Origin: Ga0077555 sp963741565 | GTDB lineage: Bacteria > Pseudomonadota > Alphaproteobacteria > Rhizobiales > Hyphomicrobiaceae | Reading direction: 5' to 3' | DNA length: 64,000 nt | NCBI GenBank assembly: GCA_963741565.1 | Contig: CAVUIK010000008.1 | Coordinates: forward strand, 372,001 to 436,000 | Part shown: positions 1 to 8,595 of the stretch, in pieces | How positions within the stretch are numbered: position 1 is the first letter of the stretch | How the letters are laid out: each line of letters opens with the position of its first letter | The notes under the pieces: generated by a model | Databases searched by the model: none | What the model was told of the DNA's origin: nothing | What the model saw: only the letters and a program-made list of their open reading frames with translations | Translations under genes and position numbers: made by a program

Positions 1-1144
1 AAACATTCTGGCGGCGGCAGACATAACCCATCGTTCCGATCCGCCAGATCTTGCCAGCCAGCGGTCCGAACGAGGTGCCGATCTCGATACCAAAGTTTGA
101 CAGCATCTCGGCCCGCAGCTTGTCCGGCTCGCGGATCGCCTTTGGAATGACGACACCGGTGACGTTGGCCATCCGGTGCGCCGCGTCGCCGAACAGCGTC
201 AACCCCATGGCCTCCAGGCCGGCGCGCAACGCGCCGGACGCCAGCCGGTGGCGTGCGATTCCGGCGTCAAGGCCTTCCGCAAGCACCACGCGAGCGCACT
301 CGCGCGCCGCATAGAGCATCGTCGCCGCCTCGGTATGATGATTGAGCCGCTGCGGACTCCAGTAGTCCATCAGCATCGCCAGATCGAAATAGTTCGAAGC
401 GATGATCGGACCATTGCCGTCGACCGCGCCGGCCGGCCTTATACCAGCTTCGAAATGGCGACGAGCCTTGATGATGTCCGCGGCGCGATCATTGAACGTG
501 ATCGGCGACGAGCCGGGCGGGCCGGACAAACATTTCTGCAGTCCGGTCGACGCGATGTCGATCTTCCAGGCATCGGTCTCGAAAGGATTGCCCGCAAGCG
601 AGGCCGTGCAGTCCACGTAGAGAAATGCGTCATGACGCCGGCAGATCTCGCCGATCTCGGCCAATGGATGCAGCATGGTCGTCGAGGTATCACCCTGGCA
701 CATGGCGACGAGCTTCGGCTTCTCCCGCTTCACAGCATCGTCGATGCGCTGCGGATCGAAGACGCTGCCCCATTCGGTTTGCAGCGCGACGACGTCGGCA
801 CCCGCGCGCCGGGCGATCTCCGCCAGCAAATGTCCGAACCGTCCGAAGATCGGGACCAACACCTTGTCGCCAGGTGCGATCATCGAGACGAGGCAGGCCT
901 CGATACCGGCGCGCGCCGTGCCATTGACGAGCAGCGTCCAATGGTTCGACGTCCGATAGACACGGCGATAGAGCGCCATCACCTGGTTCATATAATTGGT
1001 GAACTGGGGATCGAACTGCCCTTGAAGCGGCACCGACATGGCGCGCAAAACTCGCGGATAGACGTCGACCGGCCCCGGCCCCATCAGCAGGCGCGGCTCG
1101 GGATCGAGGTCCTCAAAAATATTCAGCGACGATCCTTGATCCAT
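1..1144 (-). CDS. PLP-dependent aminotransferase class V, PucG-like (3' end beyond window)
   Basis: A fold-type I aminotransferase whose N-terminal ~381 residues are visible; the C-terminus lies beyond base 1. It opens MDQGSSLNIF and then has the family motif GPGPVDVYPRVL. Further in are GRFGHLL, GDTSTTMLHPL, the aspartate of YVDCTAS, and the PLP lysine in STGLQKCLSGPPG. This motif set is typical of (S)-ureidoglycine/alanine/serine-glyoxylate aminotransferases, which move an amino group to glyoxylate in the cytoplasm during purine-nitrogen or glyoxylate metabolism. The exact amino donor cannot be read from sequence. No other ureide gene is adjacent; an allantoate-amidohydrolase-like M20 gene lies 40 kb away. 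The family is certain, the substrate is inferred. Confidence 0.9.
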   Translation of the reverse strand, partial: MDQGSSLNIFEDLDPEPRLLMGPGPVDVYPRVLRAMSVPLQGQFDPQFTNYMNQVMALYRRVYRTSNHWTLLVNGTARAGIEACLVSMIAPGDKVLVPIFGRFGHLLAEIARRAGADVVALQTEWGSVFDPQRIDDAVKREKPKLVAMCQGDTSTTMLHPLAEIGEICRRHDAFLYVDCTASLAGNPFETDAWKIDIASTGLQKCLSGPPGSSPITFNDRAADIIKARRHFEAGIRPAGAVDGNGPIIASNYFDLAMLMDYWSPQRLNHHTEAATMLYAARECARVVLAEGLDAGIARHRLASGALRAGLEAMGLTLFGDAAHRMANVTGVVIPKAIREPDKLRAEMLSNFGIEIGTSFGPLAGKIWRIGTMGYVCRRQNV

Positions 1145-1288
1145 GACCCTGCTCTGTCCGTTCGACTGCCACCAACATCCGTTCATCCCTGATTAAGAAA
1201 AACAAGCCGATGATGCAACGGAAGTCGCGAGTGTCAACCGTTAGCCAGGGATCACGCCCGCAACAAGCTCTCAACGGAGAAACAGACC

Positions 1289-1525
1289 ATGCAGATCACG
1301 AAAACCCTGACCGGCTCGGCCCTGTTGCTAGCCCTAGCCCTCGGCGCCACGTCGGCCCAAGCGGCGCCGGCGGCAAGCGGACTCGGCGGGCTCGACACGG
1401 CGACGGAATCCGCAGTCGAGAAAACCTACTGGGCAACCAGATGCAACTGGCACCGCGGTCGCCGCCATTGCACTAAGGTGTGGGTCCCCACGCATCGCCG
1501 CCACTGGAATCGCCGCTGGTGGTAA
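1289..1525 (+). CDS. Small secreted Trp/His/Arg-rich protein, function unknown
   Basis: A 78-aa product with a clear Sec signal peptide: MQITK, a hydrophobic Leu/Ala core, then cleavage near AQAAPA. The ~50-residue mature part is very basic and aromatic, with two cysteines (RCNW, RHCTK) and the ending HRRHWNRRWW. An AACGGAGAAA ribosome site precedes the ATG. Short exported peptides with this Trp/Arg/His-rich tail are common hypothetical proteins in Hyphomicrobiales. The two Cys could form one disulfide in the periplasm. No function can be assigned. A strong hairpin follows the stop codon. Confidence 0.7.
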   Translation: MQITKTLTGSALLLALALGATSAQAAPAASGLGGLDTATESAVEKTYWATRCNWHRGRRHCTKVWVPTHRRHWNRRWW

Positions 1526-1544
1526 TGATCCATCGGATCTGAAT

Positions 1545-1572
1545 GGGGCCGCTCGAGCAATCGAGCGGCCCC
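1545..1572. terminator. Bidirectional hairpin terminator with GCAA tetraloop
   Basis: A perfect 12-bp inverted repeat (GGGGCCGCTCGA / TCGAGCGGCCCC) closes a GCAA loop, which is GNRA type on the + strand. It sits between the stops of the convergent small-peptide gene and the FAD oxidase gene. There is no long T-run, so intrinsic termination efficiency is inferred. Confidence 0.75.
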
Positions 1573-1602
1573 TTGTGCATCCCCCGATCGCCGCTTTCGA
1601 GC

Positions 1603-3045
1603 TCAGATCCGGACGACCTTGCCGGGATTCATGATGTTGAGCGGATCGAACGCGCGCTTCACCGCATTCATCATCTCGGTTTCCACCGGGCTCTTATAAC
1701 GCAGGTTCTCGTCGAGACGCAGCAGGCCGATACCGTGTTCAGCACTGATCGAGCCGTTCAGCTCCACGACGATATCGTGCACGAGTTCATTGATGCGCTC
1801 GCGCTCCTGGACATAACGCTCATAGGTCCAATTCAGCGGACGTGCCGGATTGTAGTGCAGGTTGCCGTCGCCGACATGGCCGAAGCATGTCGGCCGGATG
1901 TTCGGATAGGCTGCGAGCAGCGCCGCGTCGGCGCGGCTCACAAATTCAGCGATCCGCGAAAGCGGTACTGAAACGTCGTGGGCGATGGTTCCACCCGCCG
2001 CCTGTTGGGCAAAGGCAAAGTCCTCGCGCATCTTCCAGAGCCGCTTGCCTTGTTCGCTGGACGCGGCAATCGTCGCGTCCAGCGCTAGGCCATTCTCGGT
2101 TGCCGTCTCCAGCGCATTGGCGAGGGGTTCGGCAAGCGATCCAGGTTCGCCTTGGCCTGTGACCTCCATCAGTACGTACCAGGGATAAACGGCCTGCAGA
2201 GGATCCGTATGGCCGGGGACACCTTCGAGCAGTAGATCGACGATCGAGCGCCCGATCAGTTCAAAAGACGTGATGCTCTCCCCCAGCCGCTCGCGCATGG
2301 CAGCGAGCAGTGTGACACTTCCCTCGGGGCTGCCGACCGCGACCCAGGCCGTTTGAGTTTCGGTCGGCTTCGGAAACAGCTTGAGCACGGCTGCCGTGAT
2401 GAGCCCGAGAGTTCCCTCGGCGCCGATAAAGAGGTTCTTCAGATCATAACCGGTGTTGTCCTTGCGCAATCCGCGCAGGCCGTTCCAGATCCGCCCGTCT
2501 GGCAGCACAACCTCCAGGCCGAGCACCAGATTGCGCGTGTTCCCGTAGCGCAGGACCTGGATACCGCCGGCATTGGTCGAGATATTGCCGCCAATTTGAC
2601 AGGTCCCCTCGGCACCGAGCGATAGCGGGAACAGCCGATTCGCGTCGGCTGCCGCACGCTGGATCTCCTGCAGCACGACACCGGCCTCGACAGTGATGCT
2701 ATCGTTCATCGTATCGATCTGCCGGATCGCCTTCATACGATTGGTCGAGATCACAACCTCGTTCATGCCATGACCGGGCTGACTGGCATAAGTGAGTCCG
2801 GTATTGCCACCCTGGGGAACGATCGGCGTGCGGGTTTCGCTGCAGATCTTGACCAGTGCCGCTGCCTCCACGACCGTTTTCGGCCGTAGCACCAATGGCG
2901 TCTTGCCGACCCAGTTTCCGCGCCAACTTTTCACGTGCGGCGCGACATCCTCCGCCGTCTCCAGATAGCCGCCAGGGCCGACGACCGCCTTCAGGCGTTC
3001 GAGAACGGATGCGGCAACAGGCACAACGGCAGCAGAGGCGGGCAT
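1603..3045 (-). CDS. FAD-binding D-2-hydroxyacid dehydrogenase (D-lactate/2-hydroxyglutarate/glycolate type)
   Basis: A flavoprotein of 480 aa starting MPASAAVVPV. The N-terminal half is a PCMH-type FAD domain (PQGGNTGLTYASQPG; GGNISTNAGGIQVLRYGN). The C-terminal half is a FAD-oxidase_C cap with GHVGDGNLHYN and SAEHGIG, which hold the metal and substrate ligands. The family oxidises D-2-hydroxyacids to 2-oxoacids and passes electrons to cytochrome c or the quinone pool. An upstream in-frame extension exists but lacks family homology, so the ATG at 3045 is used. It is divergent from the enoyl-CoA hydratase gene across a ~180-bp promoter region. The individual substrate cannot be told. Confidence 0.9.
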   Translation of the reverse strand: MPASAAVVPVAASVLERLKAVVGPGGYLETAEDVAPHVKSWRGNWVGKTPLVLRPKTVVEAAALVKICSETRTPIVPQGGNTGLTYASQPGHGMNEVVISTNRMKAIRQIDTMNDSITVEAGVVLQEIQRAAADANRLFPLSLGAEGTCQIGGNISTNAGGIQVLRYGNTRNLVLGLEVVLPDGRIWNGLRGLRKDNTGYDLKNLFIGAEGTLGLITAAVLKLFPKPTETQTAWVAVGSPEGSVTLLAAMRERLGESITSFELIGRSIVDLLLEGVPGHTDPLQAVYPWYVLMEVTGQGEPGSLAEPLANALETATENGLALDATIAASSEQGKRLWKMREDFAFAQQAAGGTIAHDVSVPLSRIAEFVSRADAALLAAYPNIRPTCFGHVGDGNLHYNPARPLNWTYERYVQERERINELVHDIVVELNGSISAEHGIGLLRLDENLRYKSPVETEMMNAVKRAFDPLNIMNPGKVVRI

Positions 3046-3227
3046 GGTCGGTCTCTTCGCGATCGGACTATGGGATGTTCGGGCGGGATATCCGGGCAAC
3101 CTACTGGCGGGGCGACGGGGCGACAAGCGCCGCCCGCGCATCACGCTGGTCGCGGCTTGCATAGCCGGCGGGAATAGTGCTGCATGCCGCCAGAACCCCA
3201 TACAAAGACCTCAAGGATCCTTTGCCA

Positions 3228-4007
3228 ATGTCTGACGACTTGCTCGTTTCCCGTGACGGTCCGGTGATGACCATCACGCTGAACCGGCCCGAAAAATTCA
3301 ACGCCTTGACGTTCGAGATGTACGCCGAGCTGGCCGAGACCTGCGAGAACGTCGCAAAAAACCGCGATGTTCGCGCGATCGTCTTGACCGGCGCGGGCGG
3401 CAAGGCCTTTGCGGCCGGCACCGACATCAACCAGTTCCGCGCCTTCAAATCGCCCGAAGATGGGCTCGGCTACGAGGAGCGCGTCGATAAAATCCTGCTG
3501 TCCATTGAGCGCTGTCCGGTGCCCACCATTGCGGCCATCTCGGGCGCCTGCACCGGCGGCGGCGGGGCAATTGCGGCCTGCTGCGATATGCGGCTCGGCA
3601 CGCGGGACATGAAATTCGGCTTCCCTATCGCGCGAACACTCGGCAACTGCCTGTCGGCCAGGAGCCTGCAGCGGCTGACGGCGCTAATTGGCGCGCCACG
3701 CGTTGTCGATCTCGTTTTCACGTCCCGGTTGGTGCCGGCGGAGGAATGCCTCGCGTCTGGACTGGTGACCGAGTTGCATGACGATCACGCTGCCGTGCTG
3801 AAGCGGGCCACGGAACTCGCCCATCAAATGGCAGGCTTTGCGCCCCTCACACTTTCGACCACCAAAGAATTGATGCGCCGGATTCGCGAGGCCGGACCGA
3901 CCGTCGATGACCATGATCTCGTCGCCAAAGTCTATACCAGCGCCGACTTCCGCGAAGGGCTCGACGCGTTCCTCACCAAGCGCAAGCCGACCTGGACAGG
4001 GAAGTGA
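3228..4007 (+). CDS. Enoyl-CoA hydratase/isomerase family protein
   Basis: A crotonase of 259 aa beginning MSDDLLVSRDG. It shows the canonical N-terminal LNRPEKFNALTFEMY, the CoA-binding/oxyanion segment KAFAAGTDINQF, and the second oxyanion loop GACTGGGGAIAACCDMR. The second catalytic position lies in KFGFPIARTLG, where the usual Glu appears replaced, so the exact reaction (hydration, isomerisation or hydrolysis) is uncertain. It is the first gene of a run with the DUF35-thiolase gene, separated by 3 bp, so translation is probably coupled. The context suggests breakdown of a CoA-activated acid. Confidence 0.9.
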   Translation: MSDDLLVSRDGPVMTITLNRPEKFNALTFEMYAELAETCENVAKNRDVRAIVLTGAGGKAFAAGTDINQFRAFKSPEDGLGYEERVDKILLSIERCPVPTIAAISGACTGGGGAIAACCDMRLGTRDMKFGFPIARTLGNCLSARSLQRLTALIGAPRVVDLVFTSRLVPAEECLASGLVTELHDDHAAVLKRATELAHQMAGFAPLTLSTTKELMRRIREAGPTVDDHDLVAKVYTSADFREGLDAFLTKRKPTWTGK

Positions 4008-4010
4008 TCG

Positions 4011-5618
4011 ATGCCTGACACCAAGCCATCGCCGAACGCCATCTACGTCGCGCACCTCGAAAAGGGCGAACTCGCCTATCAATTCAGCTCCGACGCTGGC
4101 CGCGCCGTTTTCTTTCCACGCCTAATCTGCCCCTATACCGGCAGCAGCACGCTTGAGTGGCGGATTTCCAAGGGCCTCGGCACCGTCTATTCGACGACGG
4201 TTGTGACCCCCGTCGAGGGCAAGCCTTTTAATGTCGCGCTGATCGACTGCGACGAAGGCTTCCGGCTGATGAGCCGGGTCGAGGACATCGCGCCCGAATC
4301 GGTGACGATCGGCATGCGCGTACAGTTCCGGGTCCATCGGTCGGGTGGCGAAGCGCCGCCAACGCCGGTCTTTTCGCCGGTGGCGACGGCGAGCGATCCT
4401 GTCAGCAACACCAGGGCCATTCCCGAGGCCCAACTGTCGCGCGGCCGCGCACAACTTGCGTCTAACGCCGGCCTCAAGCGGGCCAGCGCAGCAATCGTTG
4501 GGGTTGCGGAGTCCGATATCGGCCAGGTGGCAGACGGACTGACACCGATTGATCTCATGGCCCAAGGGATCGCGCGGGCTTTGGACGACTGCGGCTTGGC
4601 GCTGGCCGATATTGACGGTCTGTTCTGCGCTACAACTCAGGCGCGGACGTCGGCGCTCGCACTGTGCGAGTACCTCAAGATCGACCCACCGTTCATCGGC
4701 AGCACGATTGTCGGGGGCTCGTCATTCGAGATCCATGTGGCGCAAGCCATGGCCGCGATCGAGCACGGGCAGTGCACCGTCGCCGTCATTGCCTACGGAT
4801 CGACGCAGCGTAGCGTCGGCCGCAAGCAGGCCTCGGTGCGTGAGGTCAATCCCTATGAGACGCCGTACAAACCGTTCTTGCCGGCGAGTGCCTACGCGAT
4901 GGCAGCACTCCGGCACATGCACCAGTTCGGCACGACCCGCGAGCAGCTTGCCGAGGTGGCGGTCGCGGCGCGGCAATGGGCGCAGCTCAACCCGGCCGCG
5001 TGGGACAAGAAGCCGCTGACCATCGACGGCGTATTGTCGGCACGGCCGATCAGCACACCGTTCACGGTGCGCGACTGCTGCCTCTCTACCGACGGTGGCG
5101 GCGCCATTATCATCACGTCGGCGGAGCGCGCGAAATCGCTCAAGAAAACGCCGGCATATGTGTTGGGTTGCGGGCAATCGATTACTCACGCCTCGATCTC
5201 GAGCCTTGCGGATCTGACCGTCACGGGTGCGATCAAGTCCGGCGAGGACGCCTACCGGATGGCGAAACTACGGCCCGCCGACATCGATGTGCTTGCGCTC
5301 TACGACGCCTTCACAATCAACACGATCCTGTTTCTCGAAGATCTCGGCTTCTGCAAGAAGGGCGAAGGCGGCGCGTTTGTGTCGGGTGGCCGGATCGGCC
5401 CAAAAGGCTCGCTTGCGGTGAACACCAATGGCGGCGGTCTCTCCTATTGCCACCCCGGCATGTACGGGCTGTTTCTGCTGATCGAAGCGGTGCGCCAGAT
5501 CCGCGGCGAATGTGGGGATCGCCAGGTGAAGGGCGCCAAGACGGCGCTCGCCCACGGCAACGGCGGGGTGCTGTCGTCGCAGGCCACGGTCATTCTTGGA
5601 AACGAGGCGGCGCGCTGA
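4011..5618 (+). CDS. DUF35 OB-fold / SCP-x type thiolase fusion protein
   Basis: A 535-aa single reading frame joining two normally separate partners. Residues ~1-125 are a DUF35-type domain (FFPRLICPYTGSSTLEW, GLGTVYSTTVV, OB-fold). Its zinc-ribbon has decayed to a single Cys. After a ~40-aa linker, residues ~165-535 form a lipid-transfer/SCP-x thiolase-like domain (VGVAESD, DGLFCATTQ, NTNGGGLSYCHPGMYG). DUF35 proteins are known to form complexes with such thiolases, for example in steroid side-chain retro-aldol cleavage. Here they would be tethered. The expected role is C-C bond cleavage or formation on an acyl-CoA together with the adjacent hydratase and CoA transferase. Confidence 0.88.
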   Translation: MPDTKPSPNAIYVAHLEKGELAYQFSSDAGRAVFFPRLICPYTGSSTLEWRISKGLGTVYSTTVVTPVEGKPFNVALIDCDEGFRLMSRVEDIAPESVTIGMRVQFRVHRSGGEAPPTPVFSPVATASDPVSNTRAIPEAQLSRGRAQLASNAGLKRASAAIVGVAESDIGQVADGLTPIDLMAQGIARALDDCGLALADIDGLFCATTQARTSALALCEYLKIDPPFIGSTIVGGSSFEIHVAQAMAAIEHGQCTVAVIAYGSTQRSVGRKQASVREVNPYETPYKPFLPASAYAMAALRHMHQFGTTREQLAEVAVAARQWAQLNPAAWDKKPLTIDGVLSARPISTPFTVRDCCLSTDGGGAIIITSAERAKSLKKTPAYVLGCGQSITHASISSLADLTVTGAIKSGEDAYRMAKLRPADIDVLALYDAFTINTILFLEDLGFCKKGEGGAFVSGGRIGPKGSLAVNTNGGGLSYCHPGMYGLFLLIEAVRQIRGECGDRQVKGAKTALAHGNGGVLSSQATVILGNEAAR

Positions 5619-5830
5619 GATGATGCGGTCGAAGCTATTCGTGCCGGGAAGCCGGGCAGTAGCTCGGGTTTCTTGACAAAAGTGCTGTCGTTGCTCTCTG
5701 CCAAGACCGCACACCAAAGCGGCGGCAAGGTCACCGTTGAACTCGCGACTGGCGTCGCGCCCCGTTGCCGCAACGCCGCGCCAATTGCGCTCCCGGAGCG
5801 CCTAACACTTTCAACATGAGGCCTCGAACG

Positions 5831-6550
5831 ATGAGCCAATCGACCGACGAGCCTAGCCACGATGCCCCATCGGTCATGAACGGTTCGGATCATGTCGCTG
5901 TTGATCCAGCCATCCTCTACCTCGGGACACCGGTCGTTTTAATCAGCACGTTGAACGAGGACGGCACCCCCAATCTCGCCCCTATGTCTTCTGCTTGGTG
6001 GTTGGGCTGGGGCTGTATGCTGGGATTGACCTCGGGGTCGAAAACAACCGAGAATATTCGCCGGACAGGACAGTGTGTGCTCAATCTCCCGTCGGCAGAT
6101 ATGGTTTCTGCAGTTGATCGCTTGGCACTCACCACCGGCAGCAATCCAGTACCGACTTATAAGCAGGCAATGGGATTCCGACATGTCGCCGACAAGTTCG
6201 GCCTTGCGCGTCTGACACCGGCACCCTCCGAACTCGTCGCACCTCCAAGAGCCGCCGAATGTCCCGTCCAACTCGAAGCCGAACTGAATGCCGAACACCC
6301 GTTTGGGCTAGGAAATCCTCGAATTCGAACCGCGATATCCGCAATTGAGGTTCGCATCGTGCGCGTGCACGTTGACCGAAAACTTCAGAACTCCGGGGAT
6401 GCCGACCGCATTGATCCCGACAAATGGCGGCCACTTATCATGAGCTTTCGGCAGTTCTACGGCCTCGGGCCCATGCTACACCCATCGCGATTGAGCGAGT
6501 TTCCGGAGGAATTGTTCAAGCCACCGGCTTTCCGAAAGTCGCGTGCATAG
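5831..6550 (+). CDS. Flavin reductase-like (FMN-binding split-barrel) protein
   Basis: A 239-aa product. After a ~25-aa polar N-terminus comes a flavin-reductase-like split barrel: GTPVVLISTLNEDGTPNLAP, then SAWWLGWGCMLGL, TTENIRRTGQCVLNLPS and ECPVQLEAEL. This fold binds FMN and either reduces flavin with NAD(P)H or acts as a flavoprotein on small substrates. The ATG at 5831 is chosen over earlier in-frame ATGs by domain start, so the start is uncertain. It sits in the CoA-ester cluster, 47 bp before the CoA transferase. It could supply reduced flavin to an oxygenase encoded elsewhere. Confidence 0.8.
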   Translation: MSQSTDEPSHDAPSVMNGSDHVAVDPAILYLGTPVVLISTLNEDGTPNLAPMSSAWWLGWGCMLGLTSGSKTTENIRRTGQCVLNLPSADMVSAVDRLALTTGSNPVPTYKQAMGFRHVADKFGLARLTPAPSELVAPPRAAECPVQLEAELNAEHPFGLGNPRIRTAISAIEVRIVRVHVDRKLQNSGDADRIDPDKWRPLIMSFRQFYGLGPMLHPSRLSEFPEELFKPPAFRKSRA

Positions 6551-6597
6551 AAGGCTCAGTGCACGCAATCGTCCGTTCCCCCTGACAGGACCTTGGT

Positions 6598-7833
6598 ATG
6601 AAGCACGACACCCAGAAACATGGCCCCCTCGCCGGGCTCAAAGTGATCGATTGCTCAACTGTGCTGGCTGGACCGATCTCGGCGATGGTGTTCGCCGATT
6701 TCGGCGCCGACGTGGTCAAGATCGAGCACCCGGAGGGCGACGCGCTCCGGAAGATGGGCCATACCAAGAACGGTCACGGCGTGTGGTGGAAGGTCACCAA
6801 TCGCAACAAACGCGCGATCACGCTCGACCTGCACGACGAGGCAGGCAAGGCCGCGTTCCTCGCGCTCGTCAAGGACGCCGACGTGCTGGTCGAGAATTTT
6901 CGCACTGGCACCCTTGAAAAATGGGGGCTTGGCTGGGACGTGGTCTCGGAACTGAATCCGCGCTTGGTGATGCTGCGCGTCACAGGGTTCGGCCAGACCG
7001 GGCCTTACCGCTTCCGGCCGGGTTACGGCACGGTGGCCGAGGCCTTCTCCGGATTTGCCCACATCACCGGGCAGACGGACGGACCACCGACGCTGCCGCC
7101 GTTCGGGCTCGCCGACGGCATTGCCGCCTATCATGGCGTGTTCGCCATCATGTTCGCCATCTACGAGCGCGACGTGCAGGGCTCCGGCAAAGGCCAGTTC
7201 ATCGATCTGGCGCTCTATGAGCCGCTCTATTCCTGCCTTGGCGCGCAAACATCATCCTACGACCAGCTCGGTGTGATCCAGAACCGCACCGGCAACCGCT
7301 CGTCGAACAATGTGCCGCGCAACGCCTATCAGACCAAAGACGGCCGCTGGGTCGCGCTGTCGACCGCCTCGCCCTCGATCGCCCGCCGCGTGCTGAACCT
7401 CTGCGGCGGCGAAGGTACCGCCGACGATCCGCGCTATGCCACCAATACCGAGCGCGTGAAGCGCGTCGAAGAGGTCGACGGCATGGTCGCCTCCTGGATC
7501 GGGCAGAGAACGTTGCGCGAGGTGCTCGACGCCTTCGAAAAGGTCGAGGCCGCCATCGGCCCGATCTACGACGCAGCCCAGATCCTCGAAGATCCCCAAT
7601 ACAAGGCCCGGGAAAGCTTCACGACGGTGGCCGACCCCGATCTTGGTCCACTCCGAATGCAGAACGTTTTCCCGCGCATGTCCCGCACGCCGGGGCGCAT
7701 CCGGTTCCCGGGTGCACGCATTGGGCAGCATCAGGCCGAGGTCATCGGAGAGCTCGAAGCCGCCGGCAAGATCACATCCGAGGTCGCCGCACGCTTGCGT
7801 GAGACGATGGGCAAGCTGAAAAAAGGTAACTGA
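6598..7833 (+). CDS. Class III (CaiB/BaiF) CoA transferase
   Basis: A 411-aa protein with the full family III signature: LAGLKVIDCSTVLAGP at the N-terminus, FGADVVKIEHPEGDALR, ENFRTGTLEKWGL, RVTGFGQTGPY, and the catalytic aspartate in PFGLADGIAAYHG. The family moves CoA between carboxylic acids through an aspartyl-CoA intermediate without ATP. It would activate the acid that the upstream hydratase and thiolase then process. A short spacer separates it from the flavin reductase-like gene, consistent with one transcript from 3228. Donor and acceptor acids are unknown. Confidence 0.93.
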   Translation: MKHDTQKHGPLAGLKVIDCSTVLAGPISAMVFADFGADVVKIEHPEGDALRKMGHTKNGHGVWWKVTNRNKRAITLDLHDEAGKAAFLALVKDADVLVENFRTGTLEKWGLGWDVVSELNPRLVMLRVTGFGQTGPYRFRPGYGTVAEAFSGFAHITGQTDGPPTLPPFGLADGIAAYHGVFAIMFAIYERDVQGSGKGQFIDLALYEPLYSCLGAQTSSYDQLGVIQNRTGNRSSNNVPRNAYQTKDGRWVALSTASPSIARRVLNLCGGEGTADDPRYATNTERVKRVEEVDGMVASWIGQRTLREVLDAFEKVEAAIGPIYDAAQILEDPQYKARESFTTVADPDLGPLRMQNVFPRMSRTPGRIRFPGARIGQHQAEVIGELEAAGKITSEVAARLRETMGKLKKGN

Positions 7834-7928
7834 GGCCGGATCTTGGCGCTGTGTGGCCCGATGATCATGATCGGGTCAAAATTGATATCCCTATAGGCAG
7901 TTTGGTCCACGGGTCTTGGGTGAGCTGA

Positions 7929-8537
7929 ATGACAAGCGTCTTGAGCGGCAGTCTTGCTGCGGCGGCTTTGCTGACCGTTGTTCTTCTCGGTGGTTCCGTC
8001 TCCGCCCTCGAAGAGCAGAAGGATGAGAAGGACAAGATCAAGGCCTGCGAGCTGAAGTTGTGCACGCTGGTGACCAAGAAGGGACCGGCCGCCGGGGATT
8101 TCACCTGCAAACTCGCCAAGACGTGGGCCAAGGAGCAGATCAAGCAAGGCTCCAGCGCAGGACGCATGTCATGGGGTTTCGGCGACGCGCGTTGCCACAT
8201 CGATCTGAAGGTCGCGCAGGCCACGATCGTCCAGGCCGTAAGTCCGGGCGATGTGACGCTCCAATTGCCGGAGCACACCATTCATTGCGACGTCGAGCAG
8301 GACAAGGTGGTGAAGCCCGCGCAGTTCCGCGCGGCGCCCAAGATCCAGTTCAAGGATGGGCAGGCGAAGAAAGTGTGGGTCAATCTCAAGGAGGCGACTG
8401 GCCCGGACAACGTGACGAGCTTCGTCAAATTCATGGCCAAGCTCGAGGATTCGATCGGCATCTTCCACGGCAAGATGATCAAGGGGATCAACCAATTCCT
8501 GGCCGAGAAATGCCCAACCGTTGTGAGTGGCGGCTGA
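7929..8537 (+). CDS. Conserved exported protein of unknown function
   Basis: A 202-aa protein with an N-terminal hydrophobic segment (SLAAAALLTVVLLGGSVSA) that looks like a cleavable signal peptide. A Lys/Glu-rich start to the mature part follows (EEQKDEKDKIKACELKLC). Several cysteines (ACELKLCTL, FTCKLAKTW, ARCHIDL, IHCDVE, EKCPTV) suggest disulfides in the periplasm. It is probably soluble. Similar hypothetical proteins occur in Bradyrhizobium relatives. No catalytic motif is recognisable. It follows the CoA transferase by ~95 bp and may be separately transcribed. Confidence 0.7.
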   Translation: MTSVLSGSLAAAALLTVVLLGGSVSALEEQKDEKDKIKACELKLCTLVTKKGPAAGDFTCKLAKTWAKEQIKQGSSAGRMSWGFGDARCHIDLKVAQATIVQAVSPGDVTLQLPEHTIHCDVEQDKVVKPAQFRAAPKIQFKDGQAKKVWVNLKEATGPDNVTSFVKFMAKLEDSIGIFHGKMIKGINQFLAEKCPTVVSGG

Positions 8538-8595
8538 TGAGGCTCAGCAAGGAATCGATTGAAACCCGAATGCGCGATCTTTTCCCTGGCCGCGG

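Noticed and set aside
7857..7875. A 6-bp hairpin after the CoA transferase
   Set aside because: Short stem, 7-nt loop and no T-run; not enough to call a terminator.
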